The position numbers were made by a program, and so were the translations under genes. Below, in pieces: positions 8,995-16,927 of a stretch of DNA of 19,837 nt. Below the pieces are notes generated by a model that was not told the DNA's origin, did no database searches, and saw only the letters and a list, made by a program, of their open reading frames with translations. Within the stretch, counting starts at the first letter, position 1, and each line of letters begins with the position of its first letter. This DNA comes from Bacteroides sp. (lineage in GTDB: Bacteria; Bacteroidota; Bacteroidia; Bacteroidales; Bacteroidaceae). The DNA is taken from NCBI GenBank assembly GCA_030152865.1, contig JASLIW010000109.1:1-19837 (forward strand). The letters are read 5' to 3'.

Positions 8995-10334
8995 AAGAAT
9001 TGTATTTGTTGACCTTTTGGGTTTGAGTTTATAGTTCCTTTATTGTATATAAGATGTCCATTTATCCACGTTTTAACAACCTTCCAATTCATTTTCTTGT
9101 TTTCTAGCGGACTCCATCCACAAGAGCTTTGAATGATTTCGGGTGTGAGGGTCCATGGACTGTCTTTTTGTACTAAGACTAAGTCTGCTTTGTAGCCTTC
9201 TTTTATGAATCCTCTTTTTTTGATGCGATAGATTTGTGCTGGGTTATGACACATTTTTTCCACGAGTGTTTCAAGAGGTAGTACGCCCTGGTCCACCAAA
9301 TTAAGCATAGACACTAAAGAAAACTGGATGATAGGGATACCTGAGGCAGCTTTTAGAGCTCCTCCTTGCTTATCTTCCACTAAATGTGGCGCATGATCAG
9401 TGGCAATGACATCTATTTTATTACTTAGTAATGCTTGGCGTAAAGCAGCTTGATCTGCTTTTGTTTTGATGGCAGGATTACACTTTATTTTAGTACCATA
9501 CTCTTCATAGTCTTCTTCAGAGAAGAGGAGGTGGCTTACACAGGCTTCGGCTGTAATTTGCTTGTCAGCAAGAGCTTGATTACTGAAGAGTTCTAGTTCT
9601 TTGGCGGTAGAAATATGCAATAGGTGTAATCTGGCCTGATGCCTTTTTGCTAGTTCTACTGCTAAGGCTGAAGACTGATAACAGGCTTCGGCCGAGCGAA
9701 TGAGTGGGTGATAGGCTAAAGGTAAATCAGCTGCACCTTGATGGAGTGCTTGGTAATGCTGTGTGTTTTGGCGGATTAAATCTTGGTTTTCGCAATGGGT
9801 TGCTATTAGGTGCTTGGCATTTTTGAAGATCGCCTCTAAGCTTTTTATGCGATCTACTAGCATATTACCTGTGCTTGCCCCCATAAATACTTTGATACCA
9901 CATACTCCATACTCCTCTAGTTCAGCCAATAGATCTATGTTTTGATTGGTTGCTCCAAAGTAGCAAGAGTAGTTTACTACTGATTTATCTGCCAAGAGTT
10001 GGAGTTTAGCTTTAAGAGCTTCAATAGAGGTTGTTTGAGGTTGGGTATTAGGCATATCCATTATCGTAGTAACACCACCTGCTGCCGCTGCTCTACTCTC
10101 TGAGCAAATATCTCCTTTTTGAGTCAGTCCTGGGTCTCTAAAATGTACATGATCATCAATGATACCCGGGAGTAGGTAATAGTCTTGCGCGTCTATGACT
10201 TCATCAAACTGGCCCTCTAGTGGACTCCCCATCGGAAATATTGATTTAATTTCATCTCCTTCTACGAGCACTGAGCCTTGCACAATCTTGCCCTCATTAA
10301 CGAGCTTTGCCTGTTTAATTAGTGTTCTCTTCAT
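8991..10334 (-). CDS. pyrC: Dihydroorotase
   Basis: Zinc amidohydrolase that cyclises carbamoyl-aspartate to dihydroorotate, step three of de novo pyrimidine synthesis, in the cytoplasm. The 447-residue TIM-barrel enzyme shows HVHFRDPG (His62, His64), the substrate-binding MPNTQP segment (94-99), a candidate carboxylated Lys148 in GIKVFMG, metal-ligand His180 and His240, and catalytic Asp313 in ATDHAPH. These are the type I/multifunctional-type dihydroorotase motifs rather than the E. coli PyrC type. Allantoinase and hydantoinase are relatives, but RDPG and MPNT favour dihydroorotase. It overlaps the upstream glycosyltransferase by 20 bases and the downstream gene by four. Confidence 0.92.
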   Translation of the reverse strand: MKRTLIKQAKLVNEGKIVQGSVLVEGDEIKSIFPMGSPLEGQFDEVIDAQDYYLLPGIIDDHVHFRDPGLTQKGDICSESRAAAAGGVTTIMDMPNTQPQTTSIEALKAKLQLLADKSVVNYSCYFGATNQNIDLLAELEEYGVCGIKVFMGASTGNMLVDRIKSLEAIFKNAKHLIATHCENQDLIRQNTQHYQALHQGAADLPLAYHPLIRSAEACYQSSALAVELAKRHQARLHLLHISTAKELELFSNQALADKQITAEACVSHLLFSEEDYEEYGTKIKCNPAIKTKADQAALRQALLSNKIDVIATDHAPHLVEDKQGGALKAASGIPIIQFSLVSMLNLVDQGVLPLETLVEKMCHNPAQIYRIKKRGFIKEGYKADLVLVQKDSPWTLTPEIIQSSCGWSPLENKKMNWKVVKTWINGHLIYNKGTINSNPKGQQIQFL

Positions 10335-11073
10335 GGTGTTGGGGATATTTTTTGAATAAGCTGTTTAATTTTAATTGTATAACGCCAAAAACTGCTTCAC
10401 CAAAGATACTTGTATTCATTTTTGATGTACCATGTCTTCGGTTAATAAAAATTACAGGAACTTCTGTAATCTTAAAACCAAACTTGTAGGTTTTAAATTT
10501 CATCTCAATTTGAAATGCGTAGCCTTTAAACTGAATGTGATCTAAATCTATTGTTTCTAGTACTTTTCTACGGTAACACACAAATCCGGCAGTGGTGTCG
10601 TGTATGGGTAAGCCTGTAATAAAACGCACATATTTAGAAGCAAAGAAGGACATTAAGACTCTTCCCATAGGCCAATTGACTACATTAACGCCACTAACAT
10701 AGCGTGAGCCTATTGACATATAGGCACCTTCCTGAGCGCAAGCATTATAAAGACGAGGCAGGTCTTTGGGAGCATGGCTAAAGTCGGCGTCCATCTCAAA
10801 GATATATTCGTAATCTTGTTTTAAACACCACTTAAATCCTGCAATATAAGCAGTGCCCAAGCCTTGTTTTCCCTGCCTTTCTAAGAGGTAGATGCGCTGT
10901 GGAAATTCTTCTTGGAGTCTTTTAACAATGGCGGCTGTACCGTCAGGAGAGTTGTCGTCTACAACTAAAATGTGAAAGAACTTTTCTAAGTCAAATATCG
11001 CCCGAATGATATTTTCTATGTTTTCTTTCTCATTGTAGGTTGGTATAATTATAATGCTATCTGACTTGTGCAT
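10315..11073 (-). CDS. Polyprenol-phosphate glycosyltransferase (Dpm1-like, GT2)
   Basis: Family 2 glycosyltransferase resembling dolichol/polyprenol-phosphate mannose synthase. It should move a sugar, probably mannose, from a nucleotide donor to undecaprenyl phosphate on the cytoplasmic face of the membrane, feeding glycan or glycoprotein assembly. The 252-residue protein has PTYNE (11-15), VVDDNSPDGT (37-46) and the metal-binding DAD (95-97). It ends soon after a basic region without C-terminal membrane helices, so it is of the Dpm1-like soluble type. It is the first gene of the four-gene minus-strand unit and has a clear promoter upstream. The donor sugar cannot be set from sequence. Confidence 0.87.
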   Translation of the reverse strand: MHKSDSIIIIPTYNEKENIENIIRAIFDLEKFFHILVVDDNSPDGTAAIVKRLQEEFPQRIYLLERQGKQGLGTAYIAGFKWCLKQDYEYIFEMDADFSHAPKDLPRLYNACAQEGAYMSIGSRYVSGVNVVNWPMGRVLMSFFASKYVRFITGLPIHDTTAGFVCYRRKVLETIDLDHIQFKGYAFQIEMKFKTYKFGFKITEVPVIFINRRHGTSKMNTSIFGEAVFGVIQLKLNSLFKKYPQHHEENTN

Positions 11074-11107
11074 AGAGGTATTCTAGTTTGATTGATAGGG
11101 TTTACTA

Positions 11108-11115
11108 CAAATGTA
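11108..11115 (-). promoter_or_regulatory. Promoter of the glycosyltransferase-pyrC operon
   Basis: The minus strand reads TACATTTG, an exact match to the Bacteroidota -7 consensus. A TTTT, three of four matches to the -33 TTTG box, lies 20 bases further upstream. The predicted start site is near 11101, leaving a leader of about 28 bases before the ATG at 11073. It shares the 118-124-base divergent region with the mfd promoter. Confidence 0.65.
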
Positions 11116-11169
11116 ACTCTTTTATCATTGTTAAGAAAAGTAGTATATCAAAAACTGACTAATATTTTG

Positions 11170-11177
11170 TACTTTTG
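11170..11177 (+). promoter_or_regulatory. -7 promoter element of mfd
   Basis: TACTTTTG is an exact TAnnTTTG match. The -33 position lacks a TTTG. The predicted start site is near 11184, only about 14 bases before the ATG at 11198, which makes the in-frame TTG at 11192 an unlikely start. Confidence 0.6.
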
Positions 11178-11197
11178 CAATTCCTAACTAATTGAAT

Positions 11198-14100
11198 ATG
11201 ACAATATCTGAGATACAAAGAGAATATAACTCTCATTTTCAACTTAAAGCACTTTCCAAAGCTTTGGCAGAATCGTCTGTGCGACGCATTCATTGTTCTG
11301 GTTTAGTTGCTTCAGCTCCTCCATTTTTGTTTTCAGGCTTGATGAGTGCGAGTAAGCACTCTTTCTTGTATGTGCTTAATGATTTGGAAGATGCGGGTTA
11401 CTTTTACCACGATTTATGCCAAATTATGGGTGAGAAGCAGGTTCTTTTCTACCCTTCTTCTTACCGAAGAGCTATTAAGTATGGCCAAAAAGATCCAGCT
11501 AATGAGGTGCTGCGTACCGAGGTACTAAGCAGGCTCACTAAAGATACCGAGCCTCTTTTTATTGTATCTTATCCAGATGCATTGGCCGAAAAGGTGGTTT
11601 CTCAGGATGAGTTAGTAGGAAAAACACTTAAGCTGAAGAAAGGCCAACGTATTGAAATAACTGCTGTACGTGATCGCTTAAATGACTTGGGATTTCAATA
11701 TACAGACTATGTATATGAACCCGGACAGTTTGCGGTGCGTGGTAGTATAATTGATGTTTTCTCTTACTCTTCTGAATACCCTTATCGTATAGATTTTTTT
11801 GGAGATGAGATAGATAGCATACGTACATTTGATGTGCAAAATCAACTTTCAGTAGATTTACTAGAACAAGTGGCTATTGTCCCAGATCTGTCCGTGTTAG
11901 GTGGCCAGTATATTTCCTTTTTAGATTTCCTACCAACAGATGTAGTAGTCGGGGCTCGTGATTTTTTCTGGGTGAAAGAGCGGATTGAACATGTAGCTCA
12001 GGAGGATTTTTCAGCTCAGGCTTTATTGGCCAAGGAAGAAGAGGGTGAAGATGACTTTGCAATACCCATTTTGGTTCAAAAAGAAGAGTTTGAGGCGGCT
12101 TTGAATCGATTTAAACTAGTGGAGTTTGGTGCTAATAGCTCATTCAAACAAGCTGATGCGCTCGTACAGTTTGACACCACTGTACAGCCTATCTTTCGAA
12201 AGAACTTTGATTTGGTTTCTCAGTCCCTAAGCGACTACCAATCTCAAGGTTATGCCATTTACATCTGTAGTGATAGTTTAAAGCAGACGGATCGTTTGAA
12301 GGCTATATTTGCTGATCGGGGAGACACTATTCATTTCACAGCTGTCGAACGAACCATTCATGCAGGTTTTATAGATAATCACCTGAAGGTTTGTTTCTTC
12401 ACCGATCATCAGATCTTTGACCGCTACCACAAATACAACCTTAAGAGTGATAAGGCAAGATCGGGTAAGGTAGCTTTGACGCTCAAGGAGATAAGTCAGT
12501 TTGAAATTGGTGACTATGTGGTTCATACTGACCATGGGATAGGCCGCTTTGATGGACTTATGCGTATTCCCAATGGAGATACTACACAAGAGGTAATCAA
12601 GCTAGTATACAAGAATGAAGATGTCGTTTTTGTTTCTATTCATGCCTTGCATAAGGTGTCTAAGTATAAGGGTAAGGAGGGGGAAAGCCCCCGTCTCAAT
12701 AAGCTGGGTACAGGTGCTTGGCAAAAGCTGAAAGACCGTACCAAAGATAAGATTAAGGACATTGCTCGAGATTTAATCAAGTTATATGCCAAACGGAGAG
12801 AAGAAAAAGGCTTTGCGTATAGTGCGGATAGTTTCTTGCAAAAGGAGTTAGAGGCCTCCTTTATCTATGAAGATACTCCCGATCAGAGTAAGGCTACTCA
12901 AGCTGTGAAGGAAGATATGGAGAGTAGTATCCCTATGGATCGTCTAGTTTGTGGTGATGTTGGTTTTGGCAAAACTGAAGTTGCTATTCGAGCTGCATTC
13001 AAAGCTGTTGCCGATAACAAACAAGTAGCTGTTCTTGTACCTACAACCGTCTTAGCTTATCAACACTACCAAACCTTCAAGTCTCGTCTCAAAGATTTCC
13101 CTTGTAGTGTAGATTATTTGACAAGAGCACGAACTGCAAAACAAACATCTGTAGTCGAAAAGAACCTCAAAGAAGGAAAGTTGGATATTGTTATAGGTAC
13201 TCAGAAGATTTTAGGCAAGGGGGTACAGTTCAAAGATTTGGGTTTACTTATTATTGATGAAGAGCAAAAGTTTGGTGTAGCAGTCAAAGAGAAACTGAGG
13301 CAATTAAAGGTGAATGTTGATACCCTAACGCTGACAGCAACACCAATTCCTCGTACCCTCCAATTCTCTTTGATTGGTGCAAGAGATTTAAGTATAATCT
13401 CCACTCCACCACCCAATAGATACCCTATTCAGACTGAGGTGCATACGTTCGATCCAGCTATAATTACCGATGCCATAAACTTTGAGATGAGTCGCAATGG
13501 GCAGGTGTTTTTTGTTAATAACCGTGTATCTAGCTTGATGGATTTAAAGGTTATGATTCAAAAAAACATACCCGATTGTCGTGTTTGTATTGGGCATGGT
13601 CAAATGAATCCTAAGGAATTAGAAAATATTATTTTTGACTTTGTCAATTATGATTATGATGTCTTGCTTGCTACAACAATTATTGAGAGTGGTATTGATA
13701 TTCCTAATGCCAATACAATCATTATCAATCAAGCTCAAAATTTTGGTTTGAGTGATTTACATCAGATGCGTGGACGTGTAGGACGAAGTAATAAGAAAGC
13801 TTTTTGCTATTTGCTAGCTCCTCCTCTAAGTGTGCTGAGTGATGAATCTCGTCGTCGTTTACAGGCCATTGAAAATTTCAGTGATTTGGGAAGTGGTATT
13901 CATATTGCAATGCAAGACTTAGATATTCGTGGCGCTGGAAACTTATTAGGTGCAGAACAAAGTGGCTTTATTGCTGATTTGGGTTATGAAACCTACCAGA
14001 AAATCTTGACAGAGGCTGTACATGAATTAAAGCAAGATGAGTTTTCTGAGCTATATACGCAAGATGCAGATAAAGAGAGTGGAATACAAGGTGAGCAGTT

Positions 14101-14566
14101 TGTTCTTGAAACACAGATAGAGAGTGATTTGGAGCTATTATTACCCAACAATTATGTCTTAGGTAGTAGTGAGCGCATGCTACTCTATCGAGAGTTAGAT
14201 AATTTAAAACTCGATGAAGAGGTTGAGGCTTACCGTACTCGTTTGATTGATCGTTTTGGACCAGTACCTGATGAGACGGAAGAGTTGTTGAGAATAGTAC
14301 CCTTACGCCGTATAGCAGCTCGCTTAGGTGTCGAGCGTGTGTTCTTAAAGGCAGGGCGCATGCAGCTATTCTTTGTTTCTAATATGAATAGTCCGTATTA
14401 TCAGAGTGAGATGTTTGGAAAGATGATCAACTACATGATGCGCAACACGCGCCGTTGTGATCTGCGCGAGAAGAATGGGAAACGTTCTCTTCTGGTCAAG
14501 CAAGTAGGTTCGGTAAAAGAGGCGGTCTCAATCTTAAAAGAAATTTTAGCGAGCCCAAGTAATTAA
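11198..14566 (+). CDS. mfd: Transcription-repair coupling factor Mfd
   Basis: DNA translocase that removes RNA polymerase stalled at lesions and recruits UvrA for nucleotide excision repair. The 1,122-residue protein has the full layout: an N-terminal UvrB-like region (about 1-330), the RNA-polymerase-interacting CarD-like domain starting near 434 (FEIGDYVVHTDHGIG), a RecG-like motor with Walker A GDVGFGKT (586-593), the DEEQ box (687-690) and the MRGRVGRS motif (857-864), and the C-terminal regulatory D7 region (about 980-1122). I chose the ATG at 11198 over an in-frame TTG six bases earlier because ATG is the commoner start and the promoter lies very close. Its terminator overlaps the end of the convergent ygiQ. 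Confidence 0.96.
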   Translation: MTISEIQREYNSHFQLKALSKALAESSVRRIHCSGLVASAPPFLFSGLMSASKHSFLYVLNDLEDAGYFYHDLCQIMGEKQVLFYPSSYRRAIKYGQKDPANEVLRTEVLSRLTKDTEPLFIVSYPDALAEKVVSQDELVGKTLKLKKGQRIEITAVRDRLNDLGFQYTDYVYEPGQFAVRGSIIDVFSYSSEYPYRIDFFGDEIDSIRTFDVQNQLSVDLLEQVAIVPDLSVLGGQYISFLDFLPTDVVVGARDFFWVKERIEHVAQEDFSAQALLAKEEEGEDDFAIPILVQKEEFEAALNRFKLVEFGANSSFKQADALVQFDTTVQPIFRKNFDLVSQSLSDYQSQGYAIYICSDSLKQTDRLKAIFADRGDTIHFTAVERTIHAGFIDNHLKVCFFTDHQIFDRYHKYNLKSDKARSGKVALTLKEISQFEIGDYVVHTDHGIGRFDGLMRIPNGDTTQEVIKLVYKNEDVVFVSIHALHKVSKYKGKEGESPRLNKLGTGAWQKLKDRTKDKIKDIARDLIKLYAKRREEKGFAYSADSFLQKELEASFIYEDTPDQSKATQAVKEDMESSIPMDRLVCGDVGFGKTEVAIRAAFKAVADNKQVAVLVPTTVLAYQHYQTFKSRLKDFPCSVDYLTRARTAKQTSVVEKNLKEGKLDIVIGTQKILGKGVQFKDLGLLIIDEEQKFGVAVKEKLRQLKVNVDTLTLTATPIPRTLQFSLIGARDLSIISTPPPNRYPIQTEVHTFDPAIITDAINFEMSRNGQVFFVNNRVSSLMDLKVMIQKNIPDCRVCIGHGQMNPKELENIIFDFVNYDYDVLLATTIIESGIDIPNANTIIINQAQNFGLSDLHQMRGRVGRSNKKAFCYLLAPPLSVLSDESRRRLQAIENFSDLGSGIHIAMQDLDIRGAGNLLGAEQSGFIADLGYETYQKILTEAVHELKQDEFSELYTQDADKESGIQGEQFVLETQIESDLELLLPNNYVLGSSERMLLYRELDNLKLDEEVEAYRTRLIDRFGPVPDETEELLRIVPLRRIAARLGVERVFLKAGRMQLFFVSNMNSPYYQSEMFGKMINYMMRNTRRCDLREKNGKRSLLVKQVGSVKEAVSILKEILASPSN

Positions 14567-14598
14567 CGATTTTCAGGCTTGCTACCTACTTCTATTTT

Positions 14599-14640
14599 GA
14601 GGGGATTTTGATTAATAGAGTTTATTAATCAAATCCTCTC
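14599..14640 (+). terminator. mfd terminator overlapping the 3' end of ygiQ
   Basis: Inverted repeat with arms 14599-14617 and 14623-14640, one bulged base, one G-U pair and a five-base loop, followed by TTTT on the plus strand. It contains the ygiQ stop codon and about its last nine codons, so the same bases serve as coding sequence on one strand and terminator stem on the other. Strength for the minus strand is less clear because the run of T on that side is short. Confidence 0.7.
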
Positions 14641-16453
14641 TTTTCATTTTGCGCAATTCTTTAATAATTCCTTTACGTGCATTACTCTTATACCAGAAGA
14701 AAAACTGACGTTGTGCTAATTTTTGCTCCTTAGTCTTTGCGCTGTAGATGGGCTTGAGTGTGTAAGGGTGAAAGCCTGTATACCATGCTTCAGTAGCTAC
14801 TGTCATGGGAGTAGGTGTAAAATCTTGTACCTGCTCCAAATGAAAGTCGAGTTGCTTTGTACGTACAGCTAATTCGGCCATATCCTCTTCAGTACAGCCT
14901 GGGTGGCTACTGATGAAATAAGGAATAAGTTGTTGGCGAAGTCCTTCTTCCTTATTGATTTGGTCAAATGTTTTTTTGAATTCATAAAACTGATTAAATG
15001 AGGGCTTGCGCATGACATGAAGCACTGTATCACTCGTGTGTTCAGGGGCTACCTTTAAACGTCCGCTCACATGTTTGGCTATGAGTTCTCGGGTGTACTT
15101 ATCATTGGTTTGATTTACTTTCTTGTCTTTATCTCTATGCAAAAGTAAGTCATAGCGGACTCCACTACTAACAAAGCTTTTTTTGATTCCAGGTAGCGCA
15201 TCCACAGCTTGATAAATATCTAAGAGGGCTTGATGGTTTGTATCTAGGTTAAAACACACCTTAGGGTGAATACAAGATGGACGTTTGCACTGTTTACAAA
15301 GGTCTAAATCTTTGCCACCCATCTGATACATATTGGCCGAAGGACCACCTAAGTCGCTTAAGTAACCTTTAAATTCGGGATGTTCCGTGATTTTTTTAAC
15401 CTCTTCTAGAATGCTTCTTTTTGAACGACTAGCTATAAATTTACCTTGGTGGGCAGAGATAGTACAGAAGGCACAACCCCCAAAACAGCCCCTGTGAATA
15501 TTAACAGAAAACTTAATCATATCGTATGCAGGAATTCGCTTATCCTTGTATTTGGGATGAGGCATACGCATATAAGGAAGGTCAAAAGACCGATCTATTT
15601 GCTCCTGGGTCATGGGTGGGTAAGGTGGATTAACAATAACTGTACGACCATCTACCTTCTGTATGATTCGTTTTGCATAATAGCTATTGCTCTGTACTTC
15701 TATATGTTTAAAGTTTTCTGCTTGCTTCTTTTTATCTTGCAAACAGGCTTCGTGCGAGTGAAGTTCTAAATCTTCTTCAACCGCAGTGTAGTTTGTACTG
15801 ATGTAGGCAGCTTGAGGAAGGACTGAGGCATCTACCAGGTCTCTAGAGGCATAGGTAGCTGCTGGATTTTCCGCTAATTTTTCTTGAAGTTGCTGAGCTA
15901 GGGCTACGATAGACAACTCTCCCATACCATAGAGTAAAACATCAGCTTTGCTATCACATAAAATGCTCTTGCGTACACGGTTCTCCCAATAGTCGTAGTG
16001 AGTTAAGCGTCTCATACTAGCCTCAATACTACCTATGGCTATTGGAGCATCAGGATACAATTCTCTTAAGATATTGGTATATACTATAGTTGGATATTCA
16101 GGACGCATATCAGGGCGGGCATCAGGGGTATAGGCATCTTCGCTTCTTAGCCGCTTGTTGGCTGTGTATTTATTGACCATAGAGTCCATGCATCCAGCAC
16201 TAACAGCAAAGAATAGGCGAGGACGACCTAATTTCTTGAAGTCTCTTAAGTCGTCCCTCCAGTTAGGTTGAGGAACAATTGCTACCTTCAAGCCTTCAGC
16301 TTCTAAGGTTCGTCCAATCACCGCAGCACCAAACGAAGGGTGGTCCACATAGGCGTCTCCACTGAAGATAATTACATCTAATTCATCCCATCCATGGATC
16401 TTTACTTCTTTTTTGGTAGTCGGTAACCAATCCTTTAAATCGTATCGTTTCAT
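14612..16453 (-). CDS. YgiQ family radical SAM protein
   Basis: Radical S-adenosylmethionine enzyme of the YgiQ (UPF0313) group, 613 residues; the reaction is unknown. The N-terminal half (about 1-300) is the YgiQ-specific domain. The cluster-binding CX3CX2C motif is at Cys323, Cys327 and Cys330 (GCFGGCAFC), followed by the barrel. A second cysteine group at Cys386, Cys389, Cys394 and Cys400 (CKQC...C...C) could bind another metal or cluster. Length and motifs fit the family. It lies 57 bases downstream of the GNAT gene on the same strand. A perfect -7 promoter element ends only four bases before the ATG, suggesting a leaderless or nearly leaderless message. Confidence 0.9.
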   Translation of the reverse strand: MKRYDLKDWLPTTKKEVKIHGWDELDVIIFSGDAYVDHPSFGAAVIGRTLEAEGLKVAIVPQPNWRDDLRDFKKLGRPRLFFAVSAGCMDSMVNKYTANKRLRSEDAYTPDARPDMRPEYPTIVYTNILRELYPDAPIAIGSIEASMRRLTHYDYWENRVRKSILCDSKADVLLYGMGELSIVALAQQLQEKLAENPAATYASRDLVDASVLPQAAYISTNYTAVEEDLELHSHEACLQDKKKQAENFKHIEVQSNSYYAKRIIQKVDGRTVIVNPPYPPMTQEQIDRSFDLPYMRMPHPKYKDKRIPAYDMIKFSVNIHRGCFGGCAFCTISAHQGKFIASRSKRSILEEVKKITEHPEFKGYLSDLGGPSANMYQMGGKDLDLCKQCKRPSCIHPKVCFNLDTNHQALLDIYQAVDALPGIKKSFVSSGVRYDLLLHRDKDKKVNQTNDKYTRELIAKHVSGRLKVAPEHTSDTVLHVMRKPSFNQFYEFKKTFDQINKEEGLRQQLIPYFISSHPGCTEEDMAELAVRTKQLDFHLEQVQDFTPTPMTVATEAWYTGFHPYTLKPIYSAKTKEQKLAQRQFFFWYKSNARKGIIKELRKMKREDLINKLY

Positions 16454-16457
16454 GCTG

Positions 16458-16465
16458 CAAAGATA
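16458..16465 (-). promoter_or_regulatory. Possible -7 element directly before ygiQ
   Basis: The minus strand reads TATCTTTG, an exact TAnnTTTG match, and only CAGC separates it from the ATG. If used, transcription would start at or within the start codon. There is no -33 TTTG at the usual spacing, so a chance match or read-through from the GNAT gene remains possible. Confidence 0.4.
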
Positions 16466-16510
16466 GGGAATAAATTTAGGAAGGTTTCTTCTGTGCAGTA
16501 AAACTTAGCC

Positions 16511-16768
16511 CTACATAGGGTGGCGTTGTAGCCAGATATGGGCATAAGAGCAAGAGCCTTTCAAGTTGTATCCTTTATCCTTAGCATATTGATAGGCATA
16601 ACTTACAAGTTTGCTCGCGATTCCTTGGCCCTCTAGCGGTTGGGGTACAATCGTATGAATGATATCAAAGGTGTTATCATCTAGGCTGTATTCAACATAA
16701 GGAACATGTCCATCAATATGTGCTTCAAACCTTTGTGTATCCGAATTATGTGTGATCGTAAAGTTCAT
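16511..16768 (-). CDS. Small GNAT-type N-acetyltransferase (YjdJ/NATD1-like)
   Basis: 85-residue single-domain protein of the short acetyltransferase group (PF14542-like). It has the usual opening strands, a central HTIVPQPLEGQGIASKLV segment that carries the acetyl-CoA pyrophosphate-binding Q/GxGxA turn (about residues 46-55), and a C-terminal strand-helix ending in HPM. It lacks the first part of full-length GNAT enzymes, as is normal for this group. The acceptor is unknown. The C-terminus stops right after the conserved His-Pro, slightly earlier than I expect for the family. It is probably co-transcribed with ygiQ. Confidence 0.82.
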   Translation of the reverse strand: MNFTITHNSDTQRFEAHIDGHVPYVEYSLDDNTFDIIHTIVPQPLEGQGIASKLVSYAYQYAKDKGYNLKGSCSYAHIWLQRHPM

Positions 16769-16866
16769 AGGTGTATCTGTATTAAATATGATGATGTAAT
16801 TAAAACAGCCAAGCAGCAGATTTGTTTTGAGGTACTTCTATTCTACAGCTGATATTTAAGCACTGA

Positions 16867-16898
16867 ATTGCAGAGCTTTGGGCTTTTAGCTACCTTTG
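16867..16898 (+). promoter_or_regulatory. Promoter of the lytic transglycosylase gene
   Basis: ATTG at 16867-16870, three of four matches to the -33 TTTG box, is followed after 20 bases by TACCTTTG at 16891-16898, an exact -7 match. This is the best-spaced promoter in the window. It predicts a start site near 16905 and a leader of about 23 bases before the ATG at 16928, ruling out the in-frame upstream start at 16868. Confidence 0.65.
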
Positions 16899-16927
16899 TA
16901 TCAAAATTAGAACTGAAACCCCAAAAT

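Noticed and set aside
11192..11197. TTG start for mfd two codons upstream
   Set aside because: It would sit only about eight bases from the predicted transcription start, and an ATG follows immediately.
12278..12589. 103-residue minus-strand reading frame inside mfd
   Set aside because: It is a shadow of the intact mfd frame, without a promoter or any recognisable protein feature.
16868..16927. N-terminal extension of the lytic transglycosylase from the ATG at 16868
   Set aside because: The well-spaced promoter at 16867-16898 lies inside this stretch, and the ATG at 16928 gives a normal signal or anchor sequence directly.
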